Assembly: GCA_037693485.1 (NCBI GenBank)
Contig: CM075352.1
Location: 67,086,001-67,150,000, forward strand
Direction of reading: 5' to 3'
Length of the DNA stretch: 64,000 nt
Source of the DNA: Kitagawia praeruptora
Lineage: Eukaryota; Streptophyta; Magnoliopsida; Apiales; Apiaceae
Translations under genes and position numbers: made by a program
Notes under the pieces: model-generated
Databases searched by the model: none
What the model was told of the DNA's origin: nothing
Seen by the model: only the letters and a program-made list of their open reading frames with translations
Shown: positions 53,933 through 64,000 of the stretch, one piece after another
Position numbering within the stretch: the stretch's first letter is position 1
How the letters are laid out: the number at the start of each line of letters is the position of its first letter

Positions 53933-56539
53933 ATGGCGTATCTAAATACCATCGGTTGCGGTGAAGGCCTATCTAGCTCTCGCCCTCCTCTATTTGATGG
54001 CACCAACTTTGCAACGTGGAAAACGAGATTTCGTATCTATGCTAGATCTCAAGGAGTCAAAGTGTGGATGGCCATAGAAGACGGAGTTGTTGTTCCTGCC
54101 GAAACAGTTGAAGGTGTCACTGTTGAAAAGAAGGTTAGTGAATACACTCTCGTCGAGGAAAATATGATGAATATAGCCGCTAAAGCGGAAATGGTTCTCA
54201 CAAGTGCACTTGCAGAAAAAGAATATAAAAGAGTAAACAATTGCAAGTCCGCACAAGAAATGTGGAACAAATTAGTGGTTACCTACGAAGGAACCATCGA
54301 TATAAAAGATTCTCGAATGGATACTTTAATCCACGAATACGAGAACTTTAAACTCCAAGAGGGAGAAAATATCATCGATATGGAAACAAGATTTACTCGT
54401 ATAATCGATGAATTATCTCAACTCGGAAAGAATTATTCTCGAAATGAGAAGAACCGAAGAGTTCTTAAATCTTTACCTCCTAGTTGGAAGGTTAAAGTTA
54501 CAACTATAAAAGAAATGCATAATCTAAATGATTATGACATTGATAGTTTATTCGGGAATCTTCGTGCATACGAAGAAGACAATATTCCGGATAAGGTCAT
54601 TCCTAAAGTGGAAGACAAAAAGAAAAATATGGCTTTAAAAGCTATATTAATTGATGAAAATGAAAACGACGAGGAGTTGAACGAAGAACTCCAAGATCTC
54701 GATGAAAGCGAAATTGCTTTACTTACTAGACAACTTCGTCGTGTGCTACAAAGCAAAGCTCAAAGATACGGAAAAGGCTTCCTCAAATCGAATAATCAAC
54801 AAAGAGTTTTTAACTCTAAAGGAAGACCTAATTACTCCGAAAATTATAGTCCTAACTATAAGAGTAATTTTCCAACAACGAGCTATAATAAAGGCAAAGG
54901 CACTCAAAATACAAATGCCTATAATAATGCCAACAACAATAATAATCCTACTTACACTCCTCCAAAATATAAAGAACAAACTCCAGAGGAAACACAAGAA
55001 GTGTGTTTCGAGTGTAAGCAACCGGGTCACTTCAAAAGAGAATGTCCAAAGCTTGCTAAAGGAAGAATTCTCGTGGCGGAAAACGGTTGGGATTTAAGTG
55101 AAGATGAAGAAGCTCCGGAAGCTAGTGAAGAAGTTGTCAATTTGTGCTTAATGGCTATCGGGGATGAAGCTACTTCAACGGGAGCTTCCACTTCTCGTCG
55201 AGAGGTAAGTTCTAATCTCAACTACATCTCAAATAAATTGCAATTAGATGAATCTAATTTGAATCTAGTTGATATGAGTAAGTATGACTTAATTGAGCTT
55301 GTAGTAGGTATCAACAATAAATATAAAGATGTTGATAAGAGATTCCATCTATTGTGGTCCGAGAAAATGAAACTTGAAGAAGTGTATCACAATCAAAGTA
55401 AAGAGTTCACTCGGATGATGGATATACAAACTCAAAATGAGAATGAAATGACATTTTTAAATGATCAAAATCATCTCTTGAAAGTTGAAGTAAACAACTT
55501 CAAAGACAACACTCTCAACCTTGAAGTAGAAAATATAGCTTTAGTACTTCAAGTAGAAGAGTTGGAAAATGAAAAGTTGCAACTCAACGACGACATGAAC
55601 AAACTTCATGTTGATCTATTGAACCTAAAGATTCTAAACGTATCTATAGTTCAAAATAGTGCAACATCTAAATCTCATGAAAACAATCTTGAAAAAGAGA
55701 ATGAGCTATCAAAAATATTTGAGTTAAAAGAAAAAGAATTACAACAAGAAACTCAAAGATTAAAAGAAGAAAATTTCAAGCTCATATCTCAAGTTATGGA
55801 TCAAGAAAGATTCTTTAACAGCAAGATTAATGCCTTACAAGATGAAAAAGAAAATCTTGAAACGGTAGTTCAAAGATTTACTAAAGGCAATGAGATGTTA
55901 GATAAAATGGTACACTCAAAGGTCTCCTATAACCGTGAAGGTCTAGGATATGATAGAAACGCTCCTCCTAGAGAAGTTGTTCAACCAAGAGTGCAACCTA
56001 TAATGGCTCCTCCTAAACCACAATGTTTAAAATGTACTTATTGCAACAATAATGGACATTCGGTCCTATATTGCAAATTCAAGAGTGGTGAATTCAAGGG
56101 GAAGCATGTATGGATTCGTAAAGGATCAAGACCATACAAGAAGGATGAAAAACAAGTACCATTTAACAAAGTTGCTTATAATGGTCAAAAGCAACAAAAG
56201 TTTCAACAACCTACTTTGTCTCAAAATAGAAACACAATGCAATATAACAATGCTAGTAGATATCCATCTAGAAATCAACATGCTCCCATTCGTAATTTTT
56301 ATCCTCAAAATGCTCCCTACTTTGCAAATGCTAGAAATAATATGCATTGTGTTAATTCTAGATTTTATGATAATACTAGATATCTACAACATCATGTTAG
56401 ACATCATGCACCTAGAAATATCCATATGCCTAACAATGATTATTCTATGCCTAGGTTTTATCATGCAAAATCGAATATTATTTATGATGGACTAACCCCA
56501 GGACCCTCAAGACAAAAGGGTACCTATAAATATAATTGA
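53933..56539 (+). CDS. Copia (SIRE-like) Gag, 868 aa
   Basis: ATG at 53933, about 70 bases after the primer binding site, stop TGA at 56537-56539. The first 270 residues form the capsid part (RPPLFDGTNFATWKTRF, VTYEGTIDIKDSRMD, FTRIIDELSQLGKNY, RRVLKSLPPSWKVKV). A CCHC knuckle CFECKQPGHFKREC lies at roughly residue 360. A long heptad-like, Glu/Leu/Asn-rich coiled coil follows (about 450-650). A second Cys/His motif (CTYCNNNGHSVLYC, about residue 700) and an Asn/His/Arg-rich tail end it. Unbroken; much longer than most copia Gags but normal for SIRE. Confidence 0.9.
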   Translation: MAYLNTIGCGEGLSSSRPPLFDGTNFATWKTRFRIYARSQGVKVWMAIEDGVVVPAETVEGVTVEKKVSEYTLVEENMMNIAAKAEMVLTSALAEKEYKRVNNCKSAQEMWNKLVVTYEGTIDIKDSRMDTLIHEYENFKLQEGENIIDMETRFTRIIDELSQLGKNYSRNEKNRRVLKSLPPSWKVKVTTIKEMHNLNDYDIDSLFGNLRAYEEDNIPDKVIPKVEDKKKNMALKAILIDENENDEELNEELQDLDESEIALLTRQLRRVLQSKAQRYGKGFLKSNNQQRVFNSKGRPNYSENYSPNYKSNFPTTSYNKGKGTQNTNAYNNANNNNNPTYTPPKYKEQTPEETQEVCFECKQPGHFKRECPKLAKGRILVAENGWDLSEDEEAPEASEEVVNLCLMAIGDEATSTGASTSRREVSSNLNYISNKLQLDESNLNLVDMSKYDLIELVVGINNKYKDVDKRFHLLWSEKMKLEEVYHNQSKEFTRMMDIQTQNENEMTFLNDQNHLLKVEVNNFKDNTLNLEVENIALVLQVEELENEKLQLNDDMNKLHVDLLNLKILNVSIVQNSATSKSHENNLEKENELSKIFELKEKELQQETQRLKEENFKLISQVMDQERFFNSKINALQDEKENLETVVQRFTKGNEMLDKMVHSKVSYNREGLGYDRNAPPREVVQPRVQPIMAPPKPQCLKCTYCNNNGHSVLYCKFKSGEFKGKHVWIRKGSRPYKKDEKQVPFNKVAYNGQKQQKFQQPTLSQNRNTMQYNNASRYPSRNQHAPIRNFYPQNAPYFANARNNMHCVNSRFYDNTRYLQHHVRHHAPRNIHMPNNDYSMPRFYHAKSNIIYDGLTPGPSRQKGTYKYN

Positions 56540-59500
56540 TTTCTTTTGTAGGTTTGTCTTGCCGCTAAACAAGACATGTGGTACCTTGATAGTGGTTGTT
56601 CGAGACACATGACCGGTAATGAGTCACTATTGAACAACATTAAAAAGGTCACTGCGGGGAGTGTCACATTTGGAGATAGTAGTAAAGGCATCATTGTTGG
56701 CATCGGAGACATCGGGAATAGTCGCTTCAAGATTTCAAATGTACAACTAGTCACGGGACTAAAGTATAATCTTCTCTCGATAAGTCAACTTTGCGACAAT
56801 GATTACAAGGTAATTTTCTATACTACTCATTGTTGTATTTTAGATAAAGATTGGAAATTGATTCTCACTTGCCCTCGAAACAAAAATGTCTACACATGTG
56901 ACATGAGCAAGAATGAGAATGTATGCCTAATCACAACAAACGATGACCCTTGGTTATGGCATCGAAGATTAGGACATGCCAACATGAAGTTGATTAAAAA
57001 TATATCAACTAAAGAGCATGTACGAGGTATACCAAAATTGAATTATCAAAAAGATCATACTTGTGAAGCTTGCGAAATTGGAAAACAAATTCGAGCATCT
57101 CACAAAGCTAAATTCATGGTATCAACCTCTAGACCTCTCGAGCTTTTACACATGGATCTTATTGGTCCGGTTCCAATACAAAGTCTCGGAGGTTGTTCAT
57201 ACACGTTAGTAATCGTTGATGATTATTCACGATTCACGTGGACAGAATTTCTCAAATCAAAAAGTGATGCTTTTGAATCTTTCTCTTCTCTATGTAAAAA
57301 GATTCAAAATCAACAAAATATTACCATCGTCTATATACGGACGGATCATGGTAAAGAATTTGAGAATTCTAGTTTTACGAACTTTTGTGATGAAAATGGA
57401 ATCACACATAATTTTTCCGCACCATACACTCCACAATCAAATGGAGTTGTAGAAAGGAAAAATAGAACATTACAAGAAATGGCAAGCACTATGCTTAATG
57501 AATATCGTCGACCTAAATATTTTTGGGCCGAAGCAATGTAAACTTCTTGTCATATTCTTAATCGGGTTTTGTTACGACCAATATCTCAAAAGACTCCTTA
57601 TGAGCTTTATTTTGGCAAAACACCGAAGCTTAGTTACTTTCGAGTATTTGGTTGCAAATGCTTCATATTAAACTCGAAAGACTATCTTACCAAATTTGAT
57701 CCTAAATCAAATGAAGGTATATTTCTTGGATACTCTACAAATAGCAAAGCCTATCGAGTATTCAATCTTAAAACACTTGTGGTGGAAGAATCTATGAATG
57801 TTGCATTTGATGAAAGAAAGCCACCATCTAAGTACAAAGATCTTGTTGAAAACGACAAAGTTGAACAAGACGATGTAGAAAATATTATTCGACAATTCGA
57901 AAATATGGATCTTGGAACTCCCATCCCAAGAAATCCATTAGAATTAGCCGAAACGGAAGTAGAACTTCCAAAAGAAATTCCTATTATTAGAAGTCATCCA
58001 CTAGATAATGTTCTTGGAGACTTGAATAAAGGAGTTCAAACGCGGTCACAAGTACAAAACGTTGTGAATCATCTTAGTTTTCTATCACAAATAGAACCTA
58101 AGACCGCTAAAGAAGCTTTGCTAGACGAGGATTGGATCTCGGCAATGCAAGATGAATTACTACAATTTACTCGTAGCAAAGTGTGGCAACTTGTTCCAAA
58201 ACCCAAAGATACTTCCATAATTGGAACCAAATGGGTATTTAGAAACAAGTTAGATGAAAACGGAACAGTTGTTAGAAATAAAGCAAGATTAGTCGCTCAA
58301 GGCTATACCCAAATGGAAGGGATAGACTTTGATGAAACTTATGCACCCGTAGCACGAATTGAATCAATTCGAATGCTATTAGCATACGCGTGTCATAAAG
58401 ATTTCAAAGTATACCAAATGGATGTCAAATCGGCTTTCTTAAACGGGATATTAGAAGAAGAAGTTTATGTTAAACAACCTCCCGGTTTTGAAGATGCCAC
58501 ACATCCAGAATATGTGTACAAATTATACAAAGCTTTATACGGCTTAAAACAAGCTCCAAGAGCTTGGTATGAAAGGTTGAGCAAGTTCCTACTAGAAAAC
58601 AATTTCAAAATGGGAACGGCCGATAAAACCTTATTTACAAGACAAGAAAAAGATGATATCTTGCTTGTACAAATATACGTAGATGACATCATTTTTGGAT
58701 TAACCAATGATGCACTATGTAAAGAATTCTCTCATAATATGAGCAAAGAATTCGAAATGAGTATGATGGGTGAATTGAATTTCTTTTTGGGATTGCAAAT
58801 TAAGCAATCTGATGAAGGCATACATATTTCACAATCGAAATATTGTAAAGAAATGCTAAAGAAATTTGAAATGGAAAACTCAAAGCCCATATCTACTCCC
58901 ATGTCGACTTCTGATAAATTAACAGAAGATCCCAACGGAATACCCGTTGACACTAAGAAATATCGAGGCATGATTGGTAGCTTGCTGTATATTACCGCAA
59001 GTCGTCCCGATATTCAATATAGTGTCGGTAAGTGTGCTAGATTTCAAGTAGCACCAAAAGAATCTCACTTATCCGCGGTAAAACGGATATTGAGATATTT
59101 AAAAGGAACCACTGACGTAGGTCTTTGGTATCCAAAAGGAGTACCATTCGACTTAGTATGTTTTTCTGATTCGGACTATGCCGGGCATTTGGTCGACAGA
59201 AAAAGTACAAGTGGTACATGTCAGTTTTTGGGAGGATGCCTAGTATCTTGGTTTTCCAAGAAACAAAATTCGGTATCTATCTCCACTACGGAAGCGGAGT
59301 ATATAGCGGCCGCAAAATGTTGTGCTCAAATATTATGGATGAAGCAAACATTAGCCGACTATAATACTAAATTTGATGTAATCTCAATCTTATGCGATAA
59401 CACGAGTGCTATTGATCTTAGCAAAAATCCCGTGTTACATTCAAGATCTAAGCATATAGATGTGAGACATCATTTCTTACGTGATCATGTCAATAAAGGC

Positions 59501-59623
59501 GATATAAAAATGACTCATATAGAAACTGAGTACAATCTCGCAGACATATTCACGAAACCATTGAATTCCGAACGATTCACTAAACTCCGTTTGGATTTAG
59601 GAATGTTAGAAATTCCAAAATAA
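56540..59623 (+). pseudogene. Copia (SIRE-like) Pol: protease, integrase, RT, RNase H
   Basis: In the same frame as gag, separated by TGA (56537) and TAG (56549). Protease: WYLDSGCSRHMTG. Gag-pre-integrase: LWHRRLGHANMKLI with CEAC. Integrase triad in LLHMDLIGPVP, RTDHGKEFENS and NGVVERKNRTL. One nonsense codon (TAA, 57539) falls just after the integrase core at WAEAM. RT: NKARLVAQGYTQMEGIDFDETYAPVAR-region text, QMDVKSAFLNG, YVDDIIFG (58677). RNase H: SDSDYAGHLVDRKSTSG, STTEAEYIAA, DNTSAIDLSKNPVLHSRSKH. It ends LDLGMLEIPK. Nearly intact. Confidence 0.9.
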
Positions 59624-62348
59624 TGGTTTATATTTATATATCAATATTATCAATATTTACATATTCTTGTGAGAAAATTTATCATTATTTATAGTCATCT
59701 CACGAATTATACATCTTTCGGGATAATTGTTTCTCTAAAAACTTATATTCATCGATAATGATAACATATGAAACTTTATCGATCGGGTTTTTTATCGAGA
59801 ACTATTCGAGTAAATATTTATCGGAATTAATTTCGGAAATATTTCTGAGATACTAAATAAATGATATTTATCTCAAATACAAAGAATCAACACATTAGTA
59901 TTATTACTCATATTTTAGTACTAATATTTAATATATTATTATAATAATATATAATAATTATTATTAATTTTCAAAACTGTTTTTCGAAAATATAAATATA
60001 TTATTTTCAAATTATTGGTTTATTTTGACCCAGTCCATATTAATTGGACCAGCCCAACTCAGCTTGACCCAGCCCAATAACTAAAACCCTACAATCTGGA
60101 CCATTCATTTTAAGGATGATTTAATCCTGGCCGTTAGTTATCTAAAATATATATACTAATATCACACATAAAATTCATTTTGCGTGTATACTGTTCAAGC
60201 CGCGTGAGACTCTCTCTCAAACCCTAATTTCAATCCCTCTCGTCTCTTTCGCCGCTTTCTCAAAAACTTCGATCTAAACCCTAATTTCTTGATCGATTTC
60301 AAGCCTTTAAACACTAAATAAAGTTTATTTATCATCCTTTGTACCGATTAATCTCATAATCGTTACGAATCAAAGCTGAGTTAGGATAAATCGAAATGAT
60401 TTTGAAAATTAAGTCGTTATCATCTCAATTGATATCGATTTACGAATCAAAATCGACAGATATATACATATATACACTCTATACACACACTTGAGCACCT
60501 GATTTCAAGTTTATTTACGATTCATTCAAAACCCTAACTTTCTCTTGAGTGTTTTGTGCAGGAATGATGAAGAAACTCCTAGTTAAGGTGTTTACTGGGC
60601 TAATAAGCTTCAAATCAAGCCTCGAAATGGTTTGAATCGGAAGAATCGGTGCGACTCAGTGAGTTAACTCGGTGACTCAACTCAAACTCGTGCGAGTTTA
60701 GAGTTTTAGGACTGGTAAGTACTCGAGAAGACTACGAGGACTCGAGCAAAGGTATAACTTCGGTTAAACTCACTATGTTGCGTGTTCTCTGTGAAAACTT
60801 TGTGATTACATAAGTGACCTTTGCTTGAACTATCGTACTTGATGAAATGGTCCTCTTGTATAAATAAGTATATGGTTGAATCTCTGTAACTCGTATATCA
60901 GTTTAAGTATTGATACAGCTGGGTTCTCGATTGTGTAAAAAAAAACTAGTGCTATGATTCGGATCTTATTGATATATACATGTGTGATGATTCACTAGTC
61001 TGGATATTCGTAGTAACAACAAAAGAATAATGATGATTTTGGTAATTTAAAGAATATTTGCAAATTTGATTTATTAATGCCTGAGATTGAATTTGTGAAA
61101 TTTGACCTAGTCAAATACATGTGCTGGTCAGGACACATTAAAATGAACAGATTGTGGGTTATAATATAGATGTTAAATGCTTTATAATTCTGGATTGTGT
61201 TATTTGACTTGGTCAACTGAGTAATTTGAGAAATTAGAATTGTTTATCTTGGTCCTCTCTGTTTGGTTTGACTATGGTCAATATAATGTTGAAAATGCAA
61301 ATTGTGGTTTCTATATATGCTGACTAAATGTGTGTGACCTTTCTGATAACCTCAATTCCTATCTAGCTGTCAGCTCACAATTGCAATTATGCTAACTAAG
61401 TTTACAATTCCAGTTAGTATATACAGTCATGCATACACTCACACACTTGCCCTCATCCAAAGCCTTGGCTAGGACTCCCTTTGAGAGGCCTAGTATCTGG
61501 ACACTGGGGTGCAACGGCCACATAGATGAAATAAGATTCATACCTTACATTTTTATACTTGTTTAATCTTAAACTATGTTCTGTAAAGTGGTATCTGTGC
61601 CCTGGTTTGCAATACACACTTGCCTATGTTGTATGACTTGGTCAATATGTGATCTGTGCTTCTTAAATGAAAGAAAGTTTGTGGTCTGGTGTGCATATCT
61701 CTTTCAATCAATCATTTGTAATATATATAACCTTGAGTCATTAATATATTCTTATAAGTACTAAAAGTGGTAGCTTGGCATTAAATGAGAATGACCTCAT
61801 CTGAACTTTAGAGATTACAAGTTTGTCTCTAGGAGATAACTTTTAAGCAGAGTCATCCATCTGTCCCCTTTCATGTATACTCAAAATTGTCAACCATGTC
61901 ATACTATCTTTACAAGGTTACTTTATGTGCTTAAATGTAATATTCTATGAGTATATTATAGTTGCCTTGATACATATGCCTGAAAAACTCTGAAAAATCC
62001 TTCTATCCATATTTTTCAAAGCATCTTAATTAATTAAATCACTGTTTTATGTACCATACGGCATCATGAGTTGCACAATCTTACACTGAAGCTGTCACTT
62101 ATCTGCACTCTCATACTCGGATTTGGTCTTGAAAAATTATGCAAAATCAGATATTTATATAGTATATAGTCATTCACATATGTCAAAATTCATGTTTTAC
62201 AGCTGCATACTCTCATATAAGCATGAATCCTGTCTGTGTATGCCCTGCATTCCATTTATTATGTGTACTATATGTTCACCAACCTGCATCACCACTTCTG
62301 TGTAGATAAAAATGTGTGCATGCTTATCTATCCTTACTTGAGTAGACT

Positions 62349-62386
<38 letters not shown>

Positions 62387-62432
62387 ATGCATGCATAAGT
62401 ATTAACACACACCTGCACTTAGTCTCCATTTC
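59624..62432 (+). other. Long post-pol region with promoter- and splice-like signals
   Basis: About 2.8 kb without a domain-bearing frame. 59624-60150 is AT-rich. A leader-like stretch (about 60190-60310) is CT-rich with three AAACCCTAA telo-box motifs, as in promoters and leaders of plant housekeeping genes. A splice acceptor-like TTTTGTGCAG (60553-60562) and a donor-like GACTGGTAAGTACTC (GT at 60716) follow, then T-rich intron-like sequence. It could be the 5' region of the ORF below, or noncoding sequence of the copia element. No copy of the left LTR was found in it. Confidence 0.4.
62352..62383. repeat. (TA)n microsatellite
   Basis: Uninterrupted TA run shortly upstream of the next ORF. 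Confidence 0.9.
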
Positions 62433-63874
62433 ATGGAATACACACCATTAAAGCCCAACCCAAAAGCCAAAAACCTTCAACTCCTTCCTCTGTTTCCTAC
62501 CATGAATAAGAAAAACTTTAACCACAACCTATTTGCTCCCTTCACACCCTACTGTCACCCAGATAACTCAGAGGAACATTATCACAAGAAAATCAAACAA
62601 GAACCCTCCTCAAACCTAAATGAATTTGCTTATTTCTCTCATAGTAATAAGCTACCTATGTTTAGACATCCAAACCCTAACCCTATGTTTCAAGCTGTGC
62701 CCATTTCTGAGAAATCTGTCAATTCTCACATGCCTAGAACAAACCCAAATCTCCTAGTCCCACTCTAGTAAGGTTGTCCAATACTGGCAAGCTTAATAGA
62801 ATGCTAAACAATAACCAACCTGGAATGATGGTGTTTGTTCCACCAAATGGAGACATTCATAGCTTACTCACTTCAAATAGATGGGAAAATTATGTGTTTT
62901 ATAGAGGTCAAAACTACTACACTCATCTCATTGCTGAATTTTATGGTAATATGGAAGTGCAACAAAGGGTTAATGGGATTTTCTACTTAAGTTCATTTGT
63001 GAATGGTAAGAATGTTTATGTGGATCACAATGTTCTTAATAAGTCTCTTAGGTTAGGAAACAAACCATCTGAGCTACCTTGTGTCAATATCTTTGAAAAG
63101 TTTGTTTTTAACCAAAATGTATTTGAGTTGTTTCTTGGTGTTTTCTGTGAGGAGGATGTGCCTGAGGGTCTGTGTGTTAGGGAATTTGCTATAAATTTTA
63201 GACATTTCTTGCCTAGGTTTCAACAACTTGCTATAGTCCTAAGGTCAAACATTCTGCCTAAGCCTAAACATGACAAATTCTTTGACTTTGTTGACCTCAA
63301 AGTGATGTTTAAAATTGTGTCCAACTCCATTGATTTTAATCTCAATTATGTAATTGTGTTGAACATGATAAATGATTTTAATGTGTACTACATGCCCTAT
63401 GGTTTGCTTTTAACCTCTGTTTTTGAAACTCACTATATACACATGTCTAGGATGCACTTGAACAAAGTTGACTATTGTGCTATTGATAGTTTAGTTCAAC
63501 CTAAACTCTCTCTCAAAAACTGTCAAACTAGTCATCCTAATAGGATTGTTATCCCATCCCTTGCTCCCAAATCAGATGCTTATGCTATTCTTAGGGAAGA
63601 GTTTAACAAACTTAGCCTAGATATGGACATACTTAAAGAGTCTAACAATGAGCTTCACATTAGGGTTGAAAACCTAGAGGGTATAATCCATAAGAACAAG
63701 GGTAAGACTGTTGAGCCTATGGTTGTTGATGAATCTGATAAGAATATTGAGAAAAAGTTGGTGGATGAATTGGTTTCTGTTGGTACCAGTGATGAAATGG
63801 ATAAAGTTTATGCTGCTTTGCCTGATTTAGGTGAAGATTTGGGTGTTGTTGCTTCTGATCCTGTTATGAAATGA
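62433..63874 (+). pseudogene. Plant transposon / env-like ORF (PF20167-like), one frame break
   Basis: The first part (ATG 62433 to stop 62766-62768) is Asn/Pro/His-rich. The second part is open before and through 62774-63874 in another frame; its first ATG is 62801. Relatives of the second part have an RW-x-YVFY...LIAEFYGNM...FVNGKNVYVDHNVLN pattern, seen here at 62875-63040, typical of the 'putative plant transposon protein' domain found in retroelement extra/env-like ORFs. A charged coiled-coil segment (EEFNKLSLDMDILKESN, then NLEGIIHKNKGK) and an acidic tail end it. The text joins well across the break near 62740, so one small indel is likely. It follows the copia pol in the same direction, where SIRE elements carry an env-like ORF. 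Confidence 0.6.
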
Positions 63875-64000
63875 TCTGTGTGCCTGCATGTTTTGTGCTA
63901 CTGTGTGCTGATACTTGAGCTTAAAAATCTGTGTTGCTTACCTCTGTTTGAAAGACTTCAGCCTGTAGTACTTAATTTGCTATGTTTTTAAGTTCTTGTT
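63875..64000 (+). other. Downstream sequence to window end
   Basis: TG-rich, 3'-untranslated-like sequence; no polypurine tract or LTR start is visible before the window ends. Confidence 0.4.

Larger units (their letters stand above)
53854..59623 (+). mobile_element. Internal coding region of a SIRE-like Ty1/copia element
   Basis: Gag, protease, integrase, RT and RNase H in copia order, all in one frame. The very long Gag with coiled coil and two Cys-rich knuckles and the LFDGTNFATWKTR start are features of the SIRE/Maximus lineage. Gag is unbroken and pol has one nonsense codon besides the gag/pol stops, so the insertion is fairly young. The element is inserted in Athila-like element B in the opposite direction. 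No right LTR is visible. Confidence 0.88.

Noticed and set aside
59624..59760. Right LTR of the copia element directly after pol
   Set aside because: No polypurine tract is present and the sequence does not match 50612-53853, although both start TGGT.

Overview
The window is transposable-element-rich nuclear DNA from a plant, most likely a eudicot. Evidence: LTR retrotransposons of plant-only lineages (Ty3/gypsy Tat, Tekay-like and Athila-like; Ty1/copia SIRE-like), an RTE-type LINE, Stowaway, hAT and Mutator MITEs, Helitron and CACTA ends, and plant-type introns. No species can be named from the sequence. Only one short stretch (28788-29098, minus) looks like it could be host coding sequence. 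I see no rRNA, tRNA or CRISPR.

Layout. 1-8551: a young gypsy element with LTRs of about 3.4 kb (left one cut by the window edge) around a 2.8 kb interior that keeps only a nucleocapsid-type Gag remnant. It sits inside the 3' tail of another gypsy element, whose tandem repeats, polypurine tract and 3' LTR follow (8552-9630). 9630-28780: AT-rich DNA with many small elements: a Mutator-type MITE inside one copy of a local tandem duplication, three to four Stowaway-type MITEs, a foldback element containing a Stowaway, an RTE LINE (14173-17316), a 1.3 kb foldback with inverted telomere-like motifs, a Tekay-like LTR cut by a CACTA end, Helitron 3' ends, a minus-strand gypsy LTR fragment and a hAT MITE. 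28788-29098: candidate terminal exon on the minus strand.

29321-42571: a complete Tat-clade element with both LTRs. Its gag-pol is decayed by nonsense codons and small indels. After pol come a 110-bp tandem array and two antisense units, each with a TATA-like box upstream. The larger is a Transposase_28-like reading frame with two well-formed introns.

42641-50600: two minus-strand, Athila-like 3' halves (A and B), B inserted in A. Both keep the same 3' architecture: G-rich boxes and a hairpin with a homopolymer loop. 50612-59623 and beyond: a SIRE-like copia element on the plus strand inserted in B, with a nearly intact gag and pol. 59624-64000: a long noncoding stretch with promoter-like and splice-like signals, then a plant transposon/env-like ORF; no right-hand copia LTR is seen before the window ends.

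Relative ages are readable: LTRs of the first element differ at about nine sites in 2.3 kb (young), those of the Tat element at about 17 in 0.6 kb (older). Coordinates of LTR ends are from TG...CA ends, primer binding sites and polypurine tracts; where these are missing the entry says so. All counts were made by eye.
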